Shown piece by piece: positions 8,878-17,941 of a DNA stretch of 64,000 nucleotides (position 1 is the first letter of the stretch; every line of letters begins with the position of its first letter). This DNA comes from Variovorax sp. PBL-H6 (GTDB taxonomy: Bacteria; Pseudomonadota; Gammaproteobacteria; Burkholderiales; Burkholderiaceae_C). The translations under genes and the position numbers were made by a program. The notes under the pieces were generated by a model. That model saw nothing but the letters and a program-made list of their open reading frames with translations, searched no databases and was not told the DNA's origin. Where the stretch lies: positions 5,862,501-5,926,500 of the forward strand of contig NZ_LR594659.1 in NCBI RefSeq assembly GCF_901827155.1, given 5' to 3'.

Positions 8878-9648
8878 ATGCCGGCCATGGCATCACGGGT
8901 TCCGGCGACCGCAGGCACGCTTTCTTCGAAGGTGTACGAGCGGCTGCGCCTGGACATCATTCACGCGGTCCTGCCGCCCGGGCAGAAGCTGCACATCGCC
9001 CAACTGTGCACCCGCTATGCGGTCGGCTTGAGCCCGATGCGAGAGGCGCTGAACCGGCTTGCGCGCGACGGGCTGGTCACGCACAGCGAGCAGCGCGGCT
9101 TCCACGTGACTCCCGTCAGCGAGGTGCACCTGGACGAGCTCACCAAGACGCGCGGCTGGCTCAACGAATTGGCCTTGCGCCAATCGATCGCGAACGGCGA
9201 TCGCGCCTGGGAGGAGCAGGTGGTGCTGGCGTACCACCGCCTCTCGAGGCTCCCGCGGGCCGAGCCGGGCACCGCCGCGTCGGACATCAACGCGCCGTGG
9301 GAAGAAGCGCACCGCGACTTCCACAAGAGCCTGCTCATGGCCTGCGGCTCCAGCTGGCTGCTGGGCTACTGCGAACAGCTCTTCGATGCCGCCGACCGCT
9401 ACCGGCATCTCAGCCGGCTGTCCAACGTGCGCGAAGCCGTGCGCGCGCGTGACGAGCACAAGGCCCTCATGGAAGCCACGGTCGAGCGCAAGACCGAGGA
9501 CGCGGTGCTGCTGCTGCACAAGCATCTGGCGGTCACGGCGGAGTTGGTACGCGGCAGCCTTGCCGGAGCGCCACCGCCTGCGGCACCTCGCCGTCGGGAA
9601 CGACGCGCCGACTCCACGCAACGGGCTGCGCGCAGGTCGGGTGGCTGA
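8878..9648 (+). CDS. GntR family transcriptional regulator (FCD subfamily)
   Basis: A 256-residue regulator. The N-terminal winged helix is at about residues 10-80 (VYERLRLDIIHAVLPPGQKL, then AVGLSPMREALNRLARDGLV), and an FCD-type helical effector domain follows (HRDFHKSLLMACGSSWLL; the acidic and His residues fit metal-assisted carboxylate binding). FadR/FCD regulators commonly sense organic acids. It is divergent from the TctAB operon, so it likely controls that operon in response to an intermediate. A second ATG three codons downstream is an alternative start. Confidence 0.92.
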   Translation: MPAMASRVPATAGTLSSKVYERLRLDIIHAVLPPGQKLHIAQLCTRYAVGLSPMREALNRLARDGLVTHSEQRGFHVTPVSEVHLDELTKTRGWLNELALRQSIANGDRAWEEQVVLAYHRLSRLPRAEPGTAASDINAPWEEAHRDFHKSLLMACGSSWLLGYCEQLFDAADRYRHLSRLSNVREAVRARDEHKALMEATVERKTEDAVLLLHKHLAVTAELVRGSLAGAPPPAAPRRRERRADSTQRAARRSGG

Positions 9649-9709
9649 ACACGGGCGACAACTCGAAGGCGGACATCTCGGTCGCGTCGCCACGGCCTGG
9701 AAGTGCTTT

Positions 9710-12700
9710 CTATCGGAAGTCCCGGCTCACCGTCGTCGACGCCAGCCGCCCCAGCAACGGCGTCAGGTCCTCCAGCCGCGCCGCGACGAGGTTCTTCACC
9801 GCACCTTCGCGCTGCCACGTGCCGTGCACCGCCAGCAGTCTCGCGGCCAGCAGCTCACGGCGCTGCACGTCCCTGAGGCTCTTCCAGACGATCGCCTGCA
9901 CGACGCCCGTCTCGTCCTCGAGCGACACGAAGATCGTCCCCTTCGCGGTCTCCGGCTGCTGCCTCAGCGTCACGATGCCGCAGTGGCTCACGTGTGCGCC
10001 GTTCTCGATCTCGTCGAGGTCCCGCGCCGTCATCAGGCCGCGCAGCGCCAGGCGCTCGCGCAGCAGCGCGAGCGGATGCCGGCGCAAGGTGAGCCCGGTG
10101 GACGCATAGTCGAACACGATCTCCTCGCCCTCGGGCGCAGCGTCGAGTTCCAGAAACGCCTCGTCCACCGGCACTTCGCGCAGCAAGCCGGGCGCCGCAC
10201 GAAGCCCCGCCGCCTCCCAGACCTGCTGGCGCCGGTGCCCTGACAGGCTCGCGAGCGCATCGGCCGCGGCCAGCAGCTTCATCTCGTGGAGTTCCAGCCT
10301 GGCGCGCAGTGCCAGGTCCTCCGTGCTGTCGAACACCTGCTGCGCGCGCGCCTCGACGATGCGCCCCGCCGAAGCCGACTGGAGCCCGCCGATCATGCGC
10401 AGGCCGAGCCGCACGGCCGGTTCGTGTGCGAGATCTTCCAGCGTGCAGTCCACATCGCTGTACATGACATCGACCGACCGCACCTCGACGCCGTGGCGCC
10501 GCGCGTCCTGCACGAGCTGCGACGGTGAATAGAACCCGAGCGGCTGCGAGTTGAGCATGGCCGCCAGGAACTCCGCCGGGTGATGGCACTTGATCCAGCA
10601 GCTCGCATAGACCAGCAGCGCGAACGATGCGGCGTGGCTTTCGGGAAACCCGTACTCGCTGAACCCCTTGATCTGCTCGAAGATGGCCTTGGCGAAGCCC
10701 TCGTCGTAGCCCCGCGCGGTCATGCCGTCGACGATCCTGGAGTAGTAGTGCTCCAGCCCGCCCTTGCGCTTCCAGGCCGCCATCGCGCGCCGAAGGCCGT
10801 CGGCTTCGCCCGGCGTGAAGCCCGCCGCCAGGATCGAGATCTGCATCACCTGCTCCTGGAACACCGGCACGCCCAGCGTGCGGCCGAGCGCCTCCTTGAG
10901 CGCCTCGCTCGGATAGACGACCGGCTCCTTTCCCTGGCGCCGGTTGAGGTACGGGTGCACCATGCCGCCCTGTATGGGCCCCGGCCGCACGATGGCGACC
11001 TCGATCACCAGGTCATAGAAGCAGCGCGGCTTGAGGCGCGGCAGCATGCTCATCTGCGCGCGGCTCTCGATCTGGAACACGCCGACGGTGTCGGCCTTGC
11101 AGACCATGTCGTAGGTGGCGCTGTCTTCCGCGGGAATGTCCTGCATGCCGAACACGCAGCCCTTGCGCAGGCCGATGAAATCGAGCGCCTTGCGGATCGC
11201 GGTCAGCATGCCGAGCGCGAGGCAGTCCACCTTCAGCAGGCCGAGCGCGTCGAGGTCGTCCTTGTCCCACTCGATCACGGTGCGGTCGGGCATGGAGGCG
11301 TTCTCGATCGGCACCATGCGGCACAGCGGCCCCTTGGTGAGCACGAAGCCGCCGGTGTGCTGGCTCAGGTGCCGCGGAAAGCCGATGAGCTGCTCGGTGA
11401 GGCGCAGCAGCTGCTGCACCTGCAGCGAACCGACCGCGAGGCCCACCTCCTGCAGCCGCTCCGGCCGCACCGCGCGCCCGTCCCACCACTGGTGCCCCTT
11501 GGCAATGGCGTCCACCGTCTCGAGCGACATGCCGAGCGCCTTGCCCACGTCGCGGATCGCGCTCTTCGGGCGGTAGCTGATCACCACGCCGGTGATGGCG
11601 GCGCGCTCGCGACCGTACTTGGCATAGAGGTACTGCAGCACCTCCTCGCGCCGCTCGTGCTCGAAGTCGATGTCGATGTCCGGCGGCTCGTTGCGCTCTT
11701 TCGAGATGAAGCGCTCGAACAGCACGCTCATGCGGCCCGGGTCGACTTCGGTCACGCCCGTGCAGTAGCAGACCACGCTGTTCGCGGCGCTCCCGCGGCC
11801 CTGGCAGAGGATGTGGCGCGAGCGCGCGAACATCACGATGTCGGCGACGGTGAGGAAGTAGTGCTCGTACTTGAGCTCCGCGATGAGCGCGAGCTCATGC
11901 TCGACCTGTGCCTGGACCTTGGCCGGAATGCCGTCGGGCCAGCGGCGCCCTGCCCCCTCGTACGTGATGCGGCGCAGGTACCCGGCCGGCGTCTCGCCTG
12001 CGGGCACCACCTCGTCGGGGTACTGGTAGCGCAGCTCGTCGAGGCTGAAGCTGCAGCGCGCCGCCACCTTGAGCGTTTCCGCGAGCAGTTCGGGCGCGTA
12101 GGTCTGCGCCAGCCGCAGCCGCGTGCGCAGATGCCGTTCCGCGTTGGGCTGCAGCGCGAGCCCGCAGTCGGTCAAGGGCTTGCCCAGGCGCGTCGCAGTC
12201 ATCACGTCCTGGAGCGGCTTGCGCGAGCGCACATGGAAATGCACGTCGCCCGCCGCGACGAGCGGAATCTCCGTGGCCGCGCTGATCTCGCCCAGGCGAT
12301 GCAGCCACATCTCGTCATCGAGCAGGCGCAGCTTCTCGACCGCGAACCAGCAGCGCCCGAGGAACTCGCGCAGCAGCCAGCTGCCGAGCCAGCCCAGCTG
12401 TGCGGCCGTTGCCATGCGCTTCGGCGAGGCCAGCACCACGCAGCCGGCGAGTTCGGCCCCGTGAACTTGTGCGAGCGTCAGCCTGTAGCTGCCCTTCGCC
12501 GAACTGCGGCGCAGCTGGGTGATGAAGGCCGAGAGGTTGCCGTAGCCCGCCAGGTCGCAGGCCAGGACGGTGAGCGTGAAGGGCGCCGCATCGGGATCGA
12601 CCTGTTCATCGACCTCGACCAGGAACTGGCTGCCGATCAGCAGCTTGAGGCCGTGGTCCTTCGCCGCCACGTGCGCGCGCACCACTCCCGCCAGGCTGCA

Positions 12701-12832
12701 TTCGTCCGTGAGCGCGAGCGCGGTGTAGCCCAGCTGCTTCGCACGCTCGACGAGCTCATGCGGCTGGCTCGCGCCGCGCAGAAAGCTGAAGTTGCTCACG
12801 CACCGCAGCTCGGCATAGTCGGGCAGTTCCAT
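9710..12832 (-). CDS. dnaE2: Error-prone DNA polymerase DnaE2 (ImuC)
   Basis: A 1040-residue C-family polymerase alpha subunit of DnaE2 size. The N-terminal PHP domain starts YAELRCVSNFSFLRGASQPH, the catalytic palm contains the PDIDIDF acidic motif, and later come GRGSAANS and the C-terminal OB region (GIVTLRQQPETAKGTIFVSL). ATG at 12832 matches the family start; the open frame upstream overlaps imuB. DnaE2 carries out translesion synthesis during the SOS response with ImuA and ImuB. The gap to imuB is only 10 bp, so they share a transcript. Confidence 0.96.
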   Translation of the reverse strand: MELPDYAELRCVSNFSFLRGASQPHELVERAKQLGYTALALTDECSLAGVVRAHVAAKDHGLKLLIGSQFLVEVDEQVDPDAAPFTLTVLACDLAGYGNLSAFITQLRRSSAKGSYRLTLAQVHGAELAGCVVLASPKRMATAAQLGWLGSWLLREFLGRCWFAVEKLRLLDDEMWLHRLGEISAATEIPLVAAGDVHFHVRSRKPLQDVMTATRLGKPLTDCGLALQPNAERHLRTRLRLAQTYAPELLAETLKVAARCSFSLDELRYQYPDEVVPAGETPAGYLRRITYEGAGRRWPDGIPAKVQAQVEHELALIAELKYEHYFLTVADIVMFARSRHILCQGRGSAANSVVCYCTGVTEVDPGRMSVLFERFISKERNEPPDIDIDFEHERREEVLQYLYAKYGRERAAITGVVISYRPKSAIRDVGKALGMSLETVDAIAKGHQWWDGRAVRPERLQEVGLAVGSLQVQQLLRLTEQLIGFPRHLSQHTGGFVLTKGPLCRMVPIENASMPDRTVIEWDKDDLDALGLLKVDCLALGMLTAIRKALDFIGLRKGCVFGMQDIPAEDSATYDMVCKADTVGVFQIESRAQMSMLPRLKPRCFYDLVIEVAIVRPGPIQGGMVHPYLNRRQGKEPVVYPSEALKEALGRTLGVPVFQEQVMQISILAAGFTPGEADGLRRAMAAWKRKGGLEHYYSRIVDGMTARGYDEGFAKAIFEQIKGFSEYGFPESHAASFALLVYASCWIKCHHPAEFLAAMLNSQPLGFYSPSQLVQDARRHGVEVRSVDVMYSDVDCTLEDLAHEPAVRLGLRMIGGLQSASAGRIVEARAQQVFDSTEDLALRARLELHEMKLLAAADALASLSGHRRQQVWEAAGLRAAPGLLREVPVDEAFLELDAAPEGEEIVFDYASTGLTLRRHPLALLRERLALRGLMTARDLDEIENGAHVSHCGIVTLRQQPETAKGTIFVSLEDETGVVQAIVWKSLRDVQRRELLAARLLAVHGTWQREGAVKNLVAARLEDLTPLLGRLASTTVSRDFR

Positions 12833-12842
12833 CGCGTCTCTC

Positions 12843-14207
12843 TCAGGCGAAGGTGCCGTGCAGGAACCACGCCGTCTCGTCCTGCGCGAGCCGCATCTGA
12901 AAGATCCACAGCACGCCGGCATGCTCGCTCACCGCCACCCAGTAGTCGCGGCTGGCGTGGCGCGTCGTCTCTTGCGGACCTTCGCCCTCGTGCTTGCAAT
13001 CCTTGCAGTCGCCCTCCTCCACCGTGCGGTCCCACCAGCCACCCTCGACGCGATGCGGACCGGCCAGCAGCTGCAGCACGCCCTGGTACATCGGCCGGTT
13101 GTGCTGGGTTGCGAGCCGCAGCGGCTTCGGCAGGATGAAGGTCGGCTGCGGCACGTCGACCGTGCGGCACTTCGCGCGCGGCGCGGGCTCGGGCGCGGGG
13201 CGCCAGCGGCACATCCACTCCAGGCGGTGGTCTTCAAGGATGACGGGGCGCAGCACGCGGTCGGGCCCGAGCCGCGCCGCGATGCGCTCGAGCACCAGCG
13301 CGAGGCTCTCGCCCGACTGCCGCGCCTCGGGCAGCATCGAGAGGCTCTTTTCCTCGAGCGAGTGCACTTCGGTCGCCTGCAGCGCCAGGTCGCCCACCGG
13401 CGCGAGCAGCTCGACCTTGCCCAGGTGCTCGGCCAGCAGCCGCATCAGGTGTTCGGTGTCGCGCGTGGCCTGCGCGGTGCGGACGGTGAGCTCGCCTCCG
13501 TCGCCCGCGCTCTTGGCGCGCATGGCGTCGTGGCACCAGCGCAAGGTGAACGCCGTCACGCCCGAGCGCCGCGCCATGAGCCAGCCAGCCATCTGCAGCA
13601 TCAGCCGGCGCGCGCCGAAGAGCATCGCCGGTGCGTGCTCGACGCGCGCCATCAGCTCGAGCTTGGCGCGGAAGGTTTCCGGCAGCTGGGCCCAGGAGTA
13701 GGTCTCGGGCCGCAGTCCGTAGGCCTGGTCGAGCGTGGCGAGCAGCTGCGCGTCGAAGCGGCGGGAGAGCCCGCCGCGCGGCAAGGCCCGCACCTGGCCG
13801 AGCGTGCGGCAGCCCAGGCGCGCCAGCGTCGCCTGATGCGCGGCGACCTGCGTCAGGGTTTCGAGCGGCAGCGCATCGAGCAACTGCGCGAGCGGCTTCG
13901 CGAAGCCGTTCGACAGCCCGGCCCGCGCCACCGCGAGTGCGGCGAGGCTGGTCGGCGCCCAGCTCAGCTGCCGCACGCCGAGGTCGGGGCATTCCTCGCG
14001 CACGCGCTCGACCAGGCGGCGCTTGCCGCCGAAGAGGCGCAGGCTCTGTTCGACTTCCATCACCACCGCCGGGCACGGCTGAAGCGCTTCGAGGACCGCG
14101 ACGCGGGGCGTGAACTGCAGGCACCACGTCGCGAGGCCATCGAGCGCCTCAGTGCGCGGCTGCGGGTCGTCCGGCAGGTTGTCGGGAAGAAGGGCTGCCC
14201 ACAGCAT
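12843..14207 (-). CDS. imuB: ImuB, Y-family-like translesion accessory protein
   Basis: A 454-residue protein related to Y-family polymerases. The N-terminus, MLWAALLPDNLP, is followed by FTPRVAVLEALQPCPAVVME and SLRLFGGKRRLVERV. The early acidic catalytic residues of active Y-family polymerases are not apparent, as expected for ImuB, which acts as a hub linking the beta clamp and DnaE2. It overlaps the imuA reading frame by 59 bp, and dnaE2 follows after 10 bp. Confidence 0.95.
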   Translation of the reverse strand: MLWAALLPDNLPDDPQPRTEALDGLATWCLQFTPRVAVLEALQPCPAVVMEVEQSLRLFGGKRRLVERVREECPDLGVRQLSWAPTSLAALAVARAGLSNGFAKPLAQLLDALPLETLTQVAAHQATLARLGCRTLGQVRALPRGGLSRRFDAQLLATLDQAYGLRPETYSWAQLPETFRAKLELMARVEHAPAMLFGARRLMLQMAGWLMARRSGVTAFTLRWCHDAMRAKSAGDGGELTVRTAQATRDTEHLMRLLAEHLGKVELLAPVGDLALQATEVHSLEEKSLSMLPEARQSGESLALVLERIAARLGPDRVLRPVILEDHRLEWMCRWRPAPEPAPRAKCRTVDVPQPTFILPKPLRLATQHNRPMYQGVLQLLAGPHRVEGGWWDRTVEEGDCKDCKHEGEGPQETTRHASRDYWVAVSEHAGVLWIFQMRLAQDETAWFLHGTFA

Positions 14208-14988
14208 GGGAGAGCTCCCGCGATTGGCGCGCCGCGATCAGGCGGCTCGGGTGGCGAAGACGCGGCGTCAGGATGGCATCGAGCCCACCGGGCACCGAGT
14301 GCAGTGTCAGCTCGCCCTCGTGCGGCGGCCCCTTGCGCTTGAGCAGGTGGATGCGCAGTTCCCAGTCGACCCCGAAGCGCGCCTGCAGACGCAGCGGCGC
14401 GGCCGAGGCCTCGTGCTCGGCCGCGGCCGGCCGGCACAGGATGACGGGGCCATCGCAGCCCTGGGCACAGACCTGCAGCCGCCGGATCTGCTCCTGGCGG
14501 GCCTGCGGCAGCCAGCTGACGAGCATGCCGGCGGCATTGGCCTTGATGAGTTGCTCGGTTGCCCACAGGCGCTCGACCGGTTTGTCGGCCGCGATCCAGA
14601 CCAGGTGCCGCTCGTCGAGCCCGAGGTGATGGAGGCCGGGCAGATGCGGTGCCTTCGGCGGGCCGATGACCACGATCTGCTTGCCCTGCCCGACCAGCGC
14701 GCGCATCGCGGGCGCGAGCAACCGCCATTCGAGCACCGAGGGCTGCACCTGCAGCACCTCCGTCAGCGACTGGCAGGGCCAGCCGCCGCCCGGCAGTTCG
14801 GCGTCGAGCGGCGCGAACCCTGTGCTGACCGTCGACGTGACGGGCGTGCCGAGCGCATCGCCGCGCCAGACCGCGGATTCGATCGCGTGCGGCAGCACGA
14901 GGCGCGGTCGCGGCGCTTCGGGCGGCGGTGAACGCTGGGGGGCCGACAAGGCTTGATCGCCATCGGCCCATGACAGGGGGATGGCCAC
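14149..14988 (-). CDS. imuA: ImuA, SOS translesion synthesis protein (RecA-like)
   Basis: A 279-residue protein. It shows VSTGFAPLDAELPGGGWP, corresponding to the RecA-like ATP-binding region but without a clear Walker A lysine, then a Walker B-like IVVIGPP strand. This matches ImuA/SulA-like proteins that accompany ImuB and DnaE2. The start is GTG at 14988 with GGAG about eight bases upstream. A consensus LexA box begins 14 bp upstream, so the whole cassette should be DNA-damage inducible. The C-terminus is Arg/Ala/Pro-rich and probably unstructured. Confidence 0.93.
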   Translation of the reverse strand: MAIPLSWADGDQALSAPQRSPPPEAPRPRLVLPHAIESAVWRGDALGTPVTSTVSTGFAPLDAELPGGGWPCQSLTEVLQVQPSVLEWRLLAPAMRALVGQGKQIVVIGPPKAPHLPGLHHLGLDERHLVWIAADKPVERLWATEQLIKANAAGMLVSWLPQARQEQIRRLQVCAQGCDGPVILCRPAAAEHEASAAPLRLQARFGVDWELRIHLLKRKGPPHEGELTLHSVPGGLDAILTPRLRHPSRLIAARQSRELSHAVGSPSSRQPAGRPAAAH

Positions 14989-15002
14989 GAGGACTCCGAT
15001 GA

Positions 15003-15018
15003 CTGTATGGATGTACAG
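15003..15018. promoter_or_regulatory. LexA box (SOS operator)
   Basis: CTGT-N8-ACAG is matched exactly (CTGTATGGATGTACAG), with flanking A and TA extending the consensus. It lies in the 171-bp divergent gap between imuA and the SRAP gene. For the plus-strand gene it overlaps a possible -35 (TGTACA, 15012-15017), with TTAGAT at 15035-15040 as -10. One LexA dimer could repress both directions. Confidence 0.9.
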
Positions 15019-15159
15019 TATCGACGCAGTGCAGTTAGATGAGCAAGAACGTTTACAAATTCGAAGCAGAACATCCGGTTTGTACGAAATTCGACTGCCT
15101 TGCCGGCCCCAAGGAAATCCCCGTCCGGCGAAGCCGGAACCCTCATCACAATGTGAGCT

Positions 15160-16083
15160 ATGTGCTACTCAGCCCAGATCCGCGCCGACTACAAGCGCTT
15201 CTTCCGCGAGTTCGGCGGTGTCCTGTCGATTCGCGAATTTGCCAAGCTCTACTACGAGCGCCAGGGCAATCCGAAAATCAAGATCCCGAAGGCCGTCGAC
15301 GCGGCGTTCATGAACCCCGAGTCTGATGAGGAGCGGGAGATCAAGCGCCTGATCGAGGCCTTCGACACCGAGCAGGCGATGGCGCTCGAGCAGGACCTGT
15401 TCAAGCAGCGCAAGCGTCTGGTCGATGCCGAACGCAAGCTCCAGGTGAAGGTGACGAAGAAGGCGGCGGAGGATGTGCGGATTGCCACGGCGAAGATCGA
15501 GTGGGGCCTCGGCAAGCTCGCGGACCTGAGCCGGGTCGAGCTCGAACCGAAGGATGCGCGCGTGTTTCCGGGCAGGTATGCGCCGGTGATGATCTGGGAG
15601 AACGGCCAGCGCGTCGTCAAGCCCATGCGCTACCAGTGCCGGCCCGCCGACAAGTCCGCGAAATTCGACGCGCTGTATCCCGGCACGTACAACGCGCGGC
15701 GCGACAACCTGAGCGGGTTCTGGAAGGACATCTTCGGTCTGTCGCACGGGATCATGGTCGTCAATGCCTTCTATGAGCACGTCAAGCGGGACGGCGAGGA
15801 TGTGGTGCTGGAGTTTCGGCCACGGCCGCAGCAGGACATGCTTGTTGCGTGCCTGTGGTCGGCATGGTCAGGGCCGGGCGAGCCGGACCTGCTCTCGTTC
15901 GCGGCGATCACCGATGACCCGCCGGAGGAGATCGCGGCGGCGGGGCACGACCGGTGCATTGTTCCGATCAAGCCGGAGAACGTGGATGCTTGGCTGAGGC
16001 CGGAGCGTGGGAACCTGGCTGCTGCGTATGCGGTGCTTGAGGATCGGGAGCGGCCGTACTATGAGAATCGGTTGGCGGCGTAG
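15160..16083 (+). CDS. SOS response-associated peptidase (SRAP/YedK/HMCES family) with an inserted helical region
   Basis: A 307-residue SRAP protein. The catalytic Cys2 follows the start (MCYSAQ). The conserved Asn of TYNARRDNL is at residue 178, the Glu of NAFYEH at 206, and the His of GHDRCIVPI at 263. These proteins crosslink to abasic sites in single-stranded DNA and protect them. Usual family members are about 220-230 residues. Here residues about 50-140 form an extra charged, Lys/Glu-rich and probably helical insertion. The gene faces imuA across a shared LexA box, linking it to SOS induction. The ribosome binding site is weak. Confidence 0.92.
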   Translation: MCYSAQIRADYKRFFREFGGVLSIREFAKLYYERQGNPKIKIPKAVDAAFMNPESDEEREIKRLIEAFDTEQAMALEQDLFKQRKRLVDAERKLQVKVTKKAAEDVRIATAKIEWGLGKLADLSRVELEPKDARVFPGRYAPVMIWENGQRVVKPMRYQCRPADKSAKFDALYPGTYNARRDNLSGFWKDIFGLSHGIMVVNAFYEHVKRDGEDVVLEFRPRPQQDMLVACLWSAWSGPGEPDLLSFAAITDDPPEEIAAAGHDRCIVPIKPENVDAWLRPERGNLAAAYAVLEDRERPYYENRLAA

Positions 16084-16300
16084 GGCACTGGGTCCGCGAC
16101 TGGAAGATCCTCTGCAAAGACCGCGGCTCGGCTTACGAATTGGACCGGCCCCCAGGCAAATGCAGTGAAGGCATGTGGCGTCGAGGTTTCCAAGCGCCTA
16201 GGGCACTGACCTGCGCCTGCGTTTAACTCCTTTGTGGTGCGAGGCCGAAGCAGCTTGGCCGGAACCCGCGATCCGGCTCCTGCCACATAGTCATAACCAA

Positions 16301-17941
16301 CTACCGTGACAGCGCAATGCTGTAGGGATAGCTGCCAGCAGGCGTCGCAGCGCCGGCCGGTCTCATCGCGCCTGATGCCGCGTCGATCGTGTAGGCGCTG
16401 ACGGTGCCGTCTCCATAGTTGGCGACGTATGCATAGCGACCCGTTGGATCCACGGTCAAGTTCACAGGGTACTGCCCCGTCGCGGCCGTTGGACCTGCGC
16501 TCAGCATGCCGGACGCACTGTCGATGGCGAAACTGGAGACCGTGTGAGACGAGTAGTTCACCGTGTAGGCGAACTTGCCCGACGGATCCACCGCGGTCGC
16601 AACCGGCCTGAGCCCCGTCGGTGCATTCGGCCCGCCCATGGCGGTGAGTGCACCTGTTGTCGAGTCAATGGCGTAGGCAGAAATATTGTTCGACATGTAG
16701 TTGGCCACGTAGGCGAAACGCCCGGACGGGTCGACCTTCATCGAAATCGGATAGGAACCGGTGGCCACCCGGGGACCTGGCATCTCGGTCAGGGCGCCAG
16801 ACGCCTGATCGATAGTGAATGAGGAGACCGTGTTGTCGAGCCAGTTCGGGACATAGGCGAACCGCCCGGTGGGGTCAACGGCCACGTAATACGGAGACCG
16901 TCCGGTGGCCACCGGAGCACCGATCAGACTCAATGCGCCGGTGACCGGATCGATGGCGTACGAGGAAACTGTGCCGGCGCCATTGTTCGCCACGAAGAGG
17001 AAACGACCCGTGGGGTCCACCGTGATCGCGATAGGCAGGCTTTGCGTCGCCACCGTCGGTGTGGCCATCGGGGTCAGCGCGCCGGAGCCTGCGTCGAGCG
17101 CATAGCCCGACACGCTGGCCCCGCCGTAGTTCGACACATAGGCGAAGCGGCCGGTCGGGTCGACCGCCACCGAGATAGGTGTGGGACCGGTGTCCGCTGT
17201 CGCGACAGCCATGGCGCTGAGGGCACCGGTCGCTGGGTCCACGTTGAAGGCGTACAACTTGTCCGCACCGTAGTCGACCGAATAGGCGAACCGGGTCGTG
17301 GGAACGGCGCAGGTCACGGCCACGTCGCTCACGTTTGCGGCGGCGATCGTGCCGCTGCCGCCGCTCACGGTGCAGACCTTGGTTGCGATCCGGGGCTGCG
17401 ACTTCACGGTCACCGCGTAGCTCGCGCCAGCGGCTATCGCGGTGGTGAAGGTGAAGCTGCCATCGGCCGAGATGACCAGGTCGTCCCCGGCATTGTTCTG
17501 CAGCACCAGGCCCGTGCCGACCAAGCCGGAGACGGTCCCGCCTACCTTGTAGGTCGAGGGAGGCAGCACCGGCGCACTCGGCACCGCCGGCGGGACCGGC
17601 AACACCGGCGCATTCGGCACGACCACCAGCGGGGCGGGCAGCACCGTCGCAGCTGACACGATGACCGGTGCGTCGGCCAGCACCGGCGCAGCCGATACGA
17701 CGACCGGTGCGTCGGGCGCTGATAGCCCGACAGGCTCACCGGGCGGCGTGGCGGCGACGGGCTCATCCATGGGCGCGCTCAACGCGGTGATCCCGAGGCT
17801 GCCAGTGCCTCCGCCGCCACATGCAGCGAGGGTGACTGTCAGGGCGACCGAAAGGGCGCGACTCCAGCGGGTGGACCACGGCGTCTTCCGGAGTAAGCCA
17901 GGTGACGCAGCACAGCAACTCTCGATCTGCATGTTTCGCAT
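16301..17941 (-). CDS. Lactonase-like seven-bladed beta-propeller lipoprotein
   Basis: A 546-residue protein with a lipoprotein signal (LTVTLAACGGGG, lipobox LAAC). A low-complexity Pro/Ala/Val linker (about residues 60-125) contains repeated PVVVSAAP/APVL units. A small beta domain follows (YKVGGTVSGLVGTGLVLQNN) and then a C-terminal propeller. Seven repeats of about 46 residues each carry a [FY]AY[VT]-x-N[YW] strand, xxVSS[FY][AT]ID and VDP[TS]G[RK]. This matches the 6-phosphogluconolactonase-like/YVTN propeller group. It is probably anchored in the outer membrane and exposed in the periplasm or at the surface. Enzymatic activity is uncertain, and many homologues are binding or structural proteins. 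Met at 17932 is an alternative start. Confidence 0.88.
   Translation of the reverse strand: MRNMQIESCCAASPGLLRKTPWSTRWSRALSVALTVTLAACGGGGTGSLGITALSAPMDEPVAATPPGEPVGLSAPDAPVVVSAAPVLADAPVIVSAATVLPAPLVVVPNAPVLPVPPAVPSAPVLPPSTYKVGGTVSGLVGTGLVLQNNAGDDLVISADGSFTFTTAIAAGASYAVTVKSQPRIATKVCTVSGGSGTIAAANVSDVAVTCAVPTTRFAYSVDYGADKLYAFNVDPATGALSAMAVATADTGPTPISVAVDPTGRFAYVSNYGGASVSGYALDAGSGALTPMATPTVATQSLPIAITVDPTGRFLFVANNGAGTVSSYAIDPVTGALSLIGAPVATGRSPYYVAVDPTGRFAYVPNWLDNTVSSFTIDQASGALTEMPGPRVATGSYPISMKVDPSGRFAYVANYMSNNISAYAIDSTTGALTAMGGPNAPTGLRPVATAVDPSGKFAYTVNYSSHTVSSFAIDSASGMLSAGPTAATGQYPVNLTVDPTGRYAYVANYGDGTVSAYTIDAASGAMRPAGAATPAGSYPYSIALSR

Noticed and set aside
10580..13138. Plus-strand open frame of about 850 codons opposite dnaE2 and imuB
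   Set aside because: It crosses two genes, has His/Arg/Ala/Glu-biased sequence and no recognised domain.
15039..15326. Small plus-strand frame (MSKNVYKFEAEHP...) overlapping the SRAP start
   Set aside because: It overlaps the first 56 codons of the SRAP gene in another frame and becomes Arg-rich shadow sequence there. It may only be the untranslated leader.
16084..16300. Possible coding remnant between the SRAP and lactonase-like genes
   Set aside because: Short frames exist on both strands (for example RDWKILCKDRGSAYELDRPP), but none has a start or recognisable family. There is too little to call a gene or pseudogene.
16425..17300. Regularly spaced DNA repeats that resemble a repeat array
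   Set aside because: The periodicity (about 140 bp) corresponds to the blades of the propeller protein, in frame. The spacers are coding, so it is not CRISPR or a tandem repeat element.
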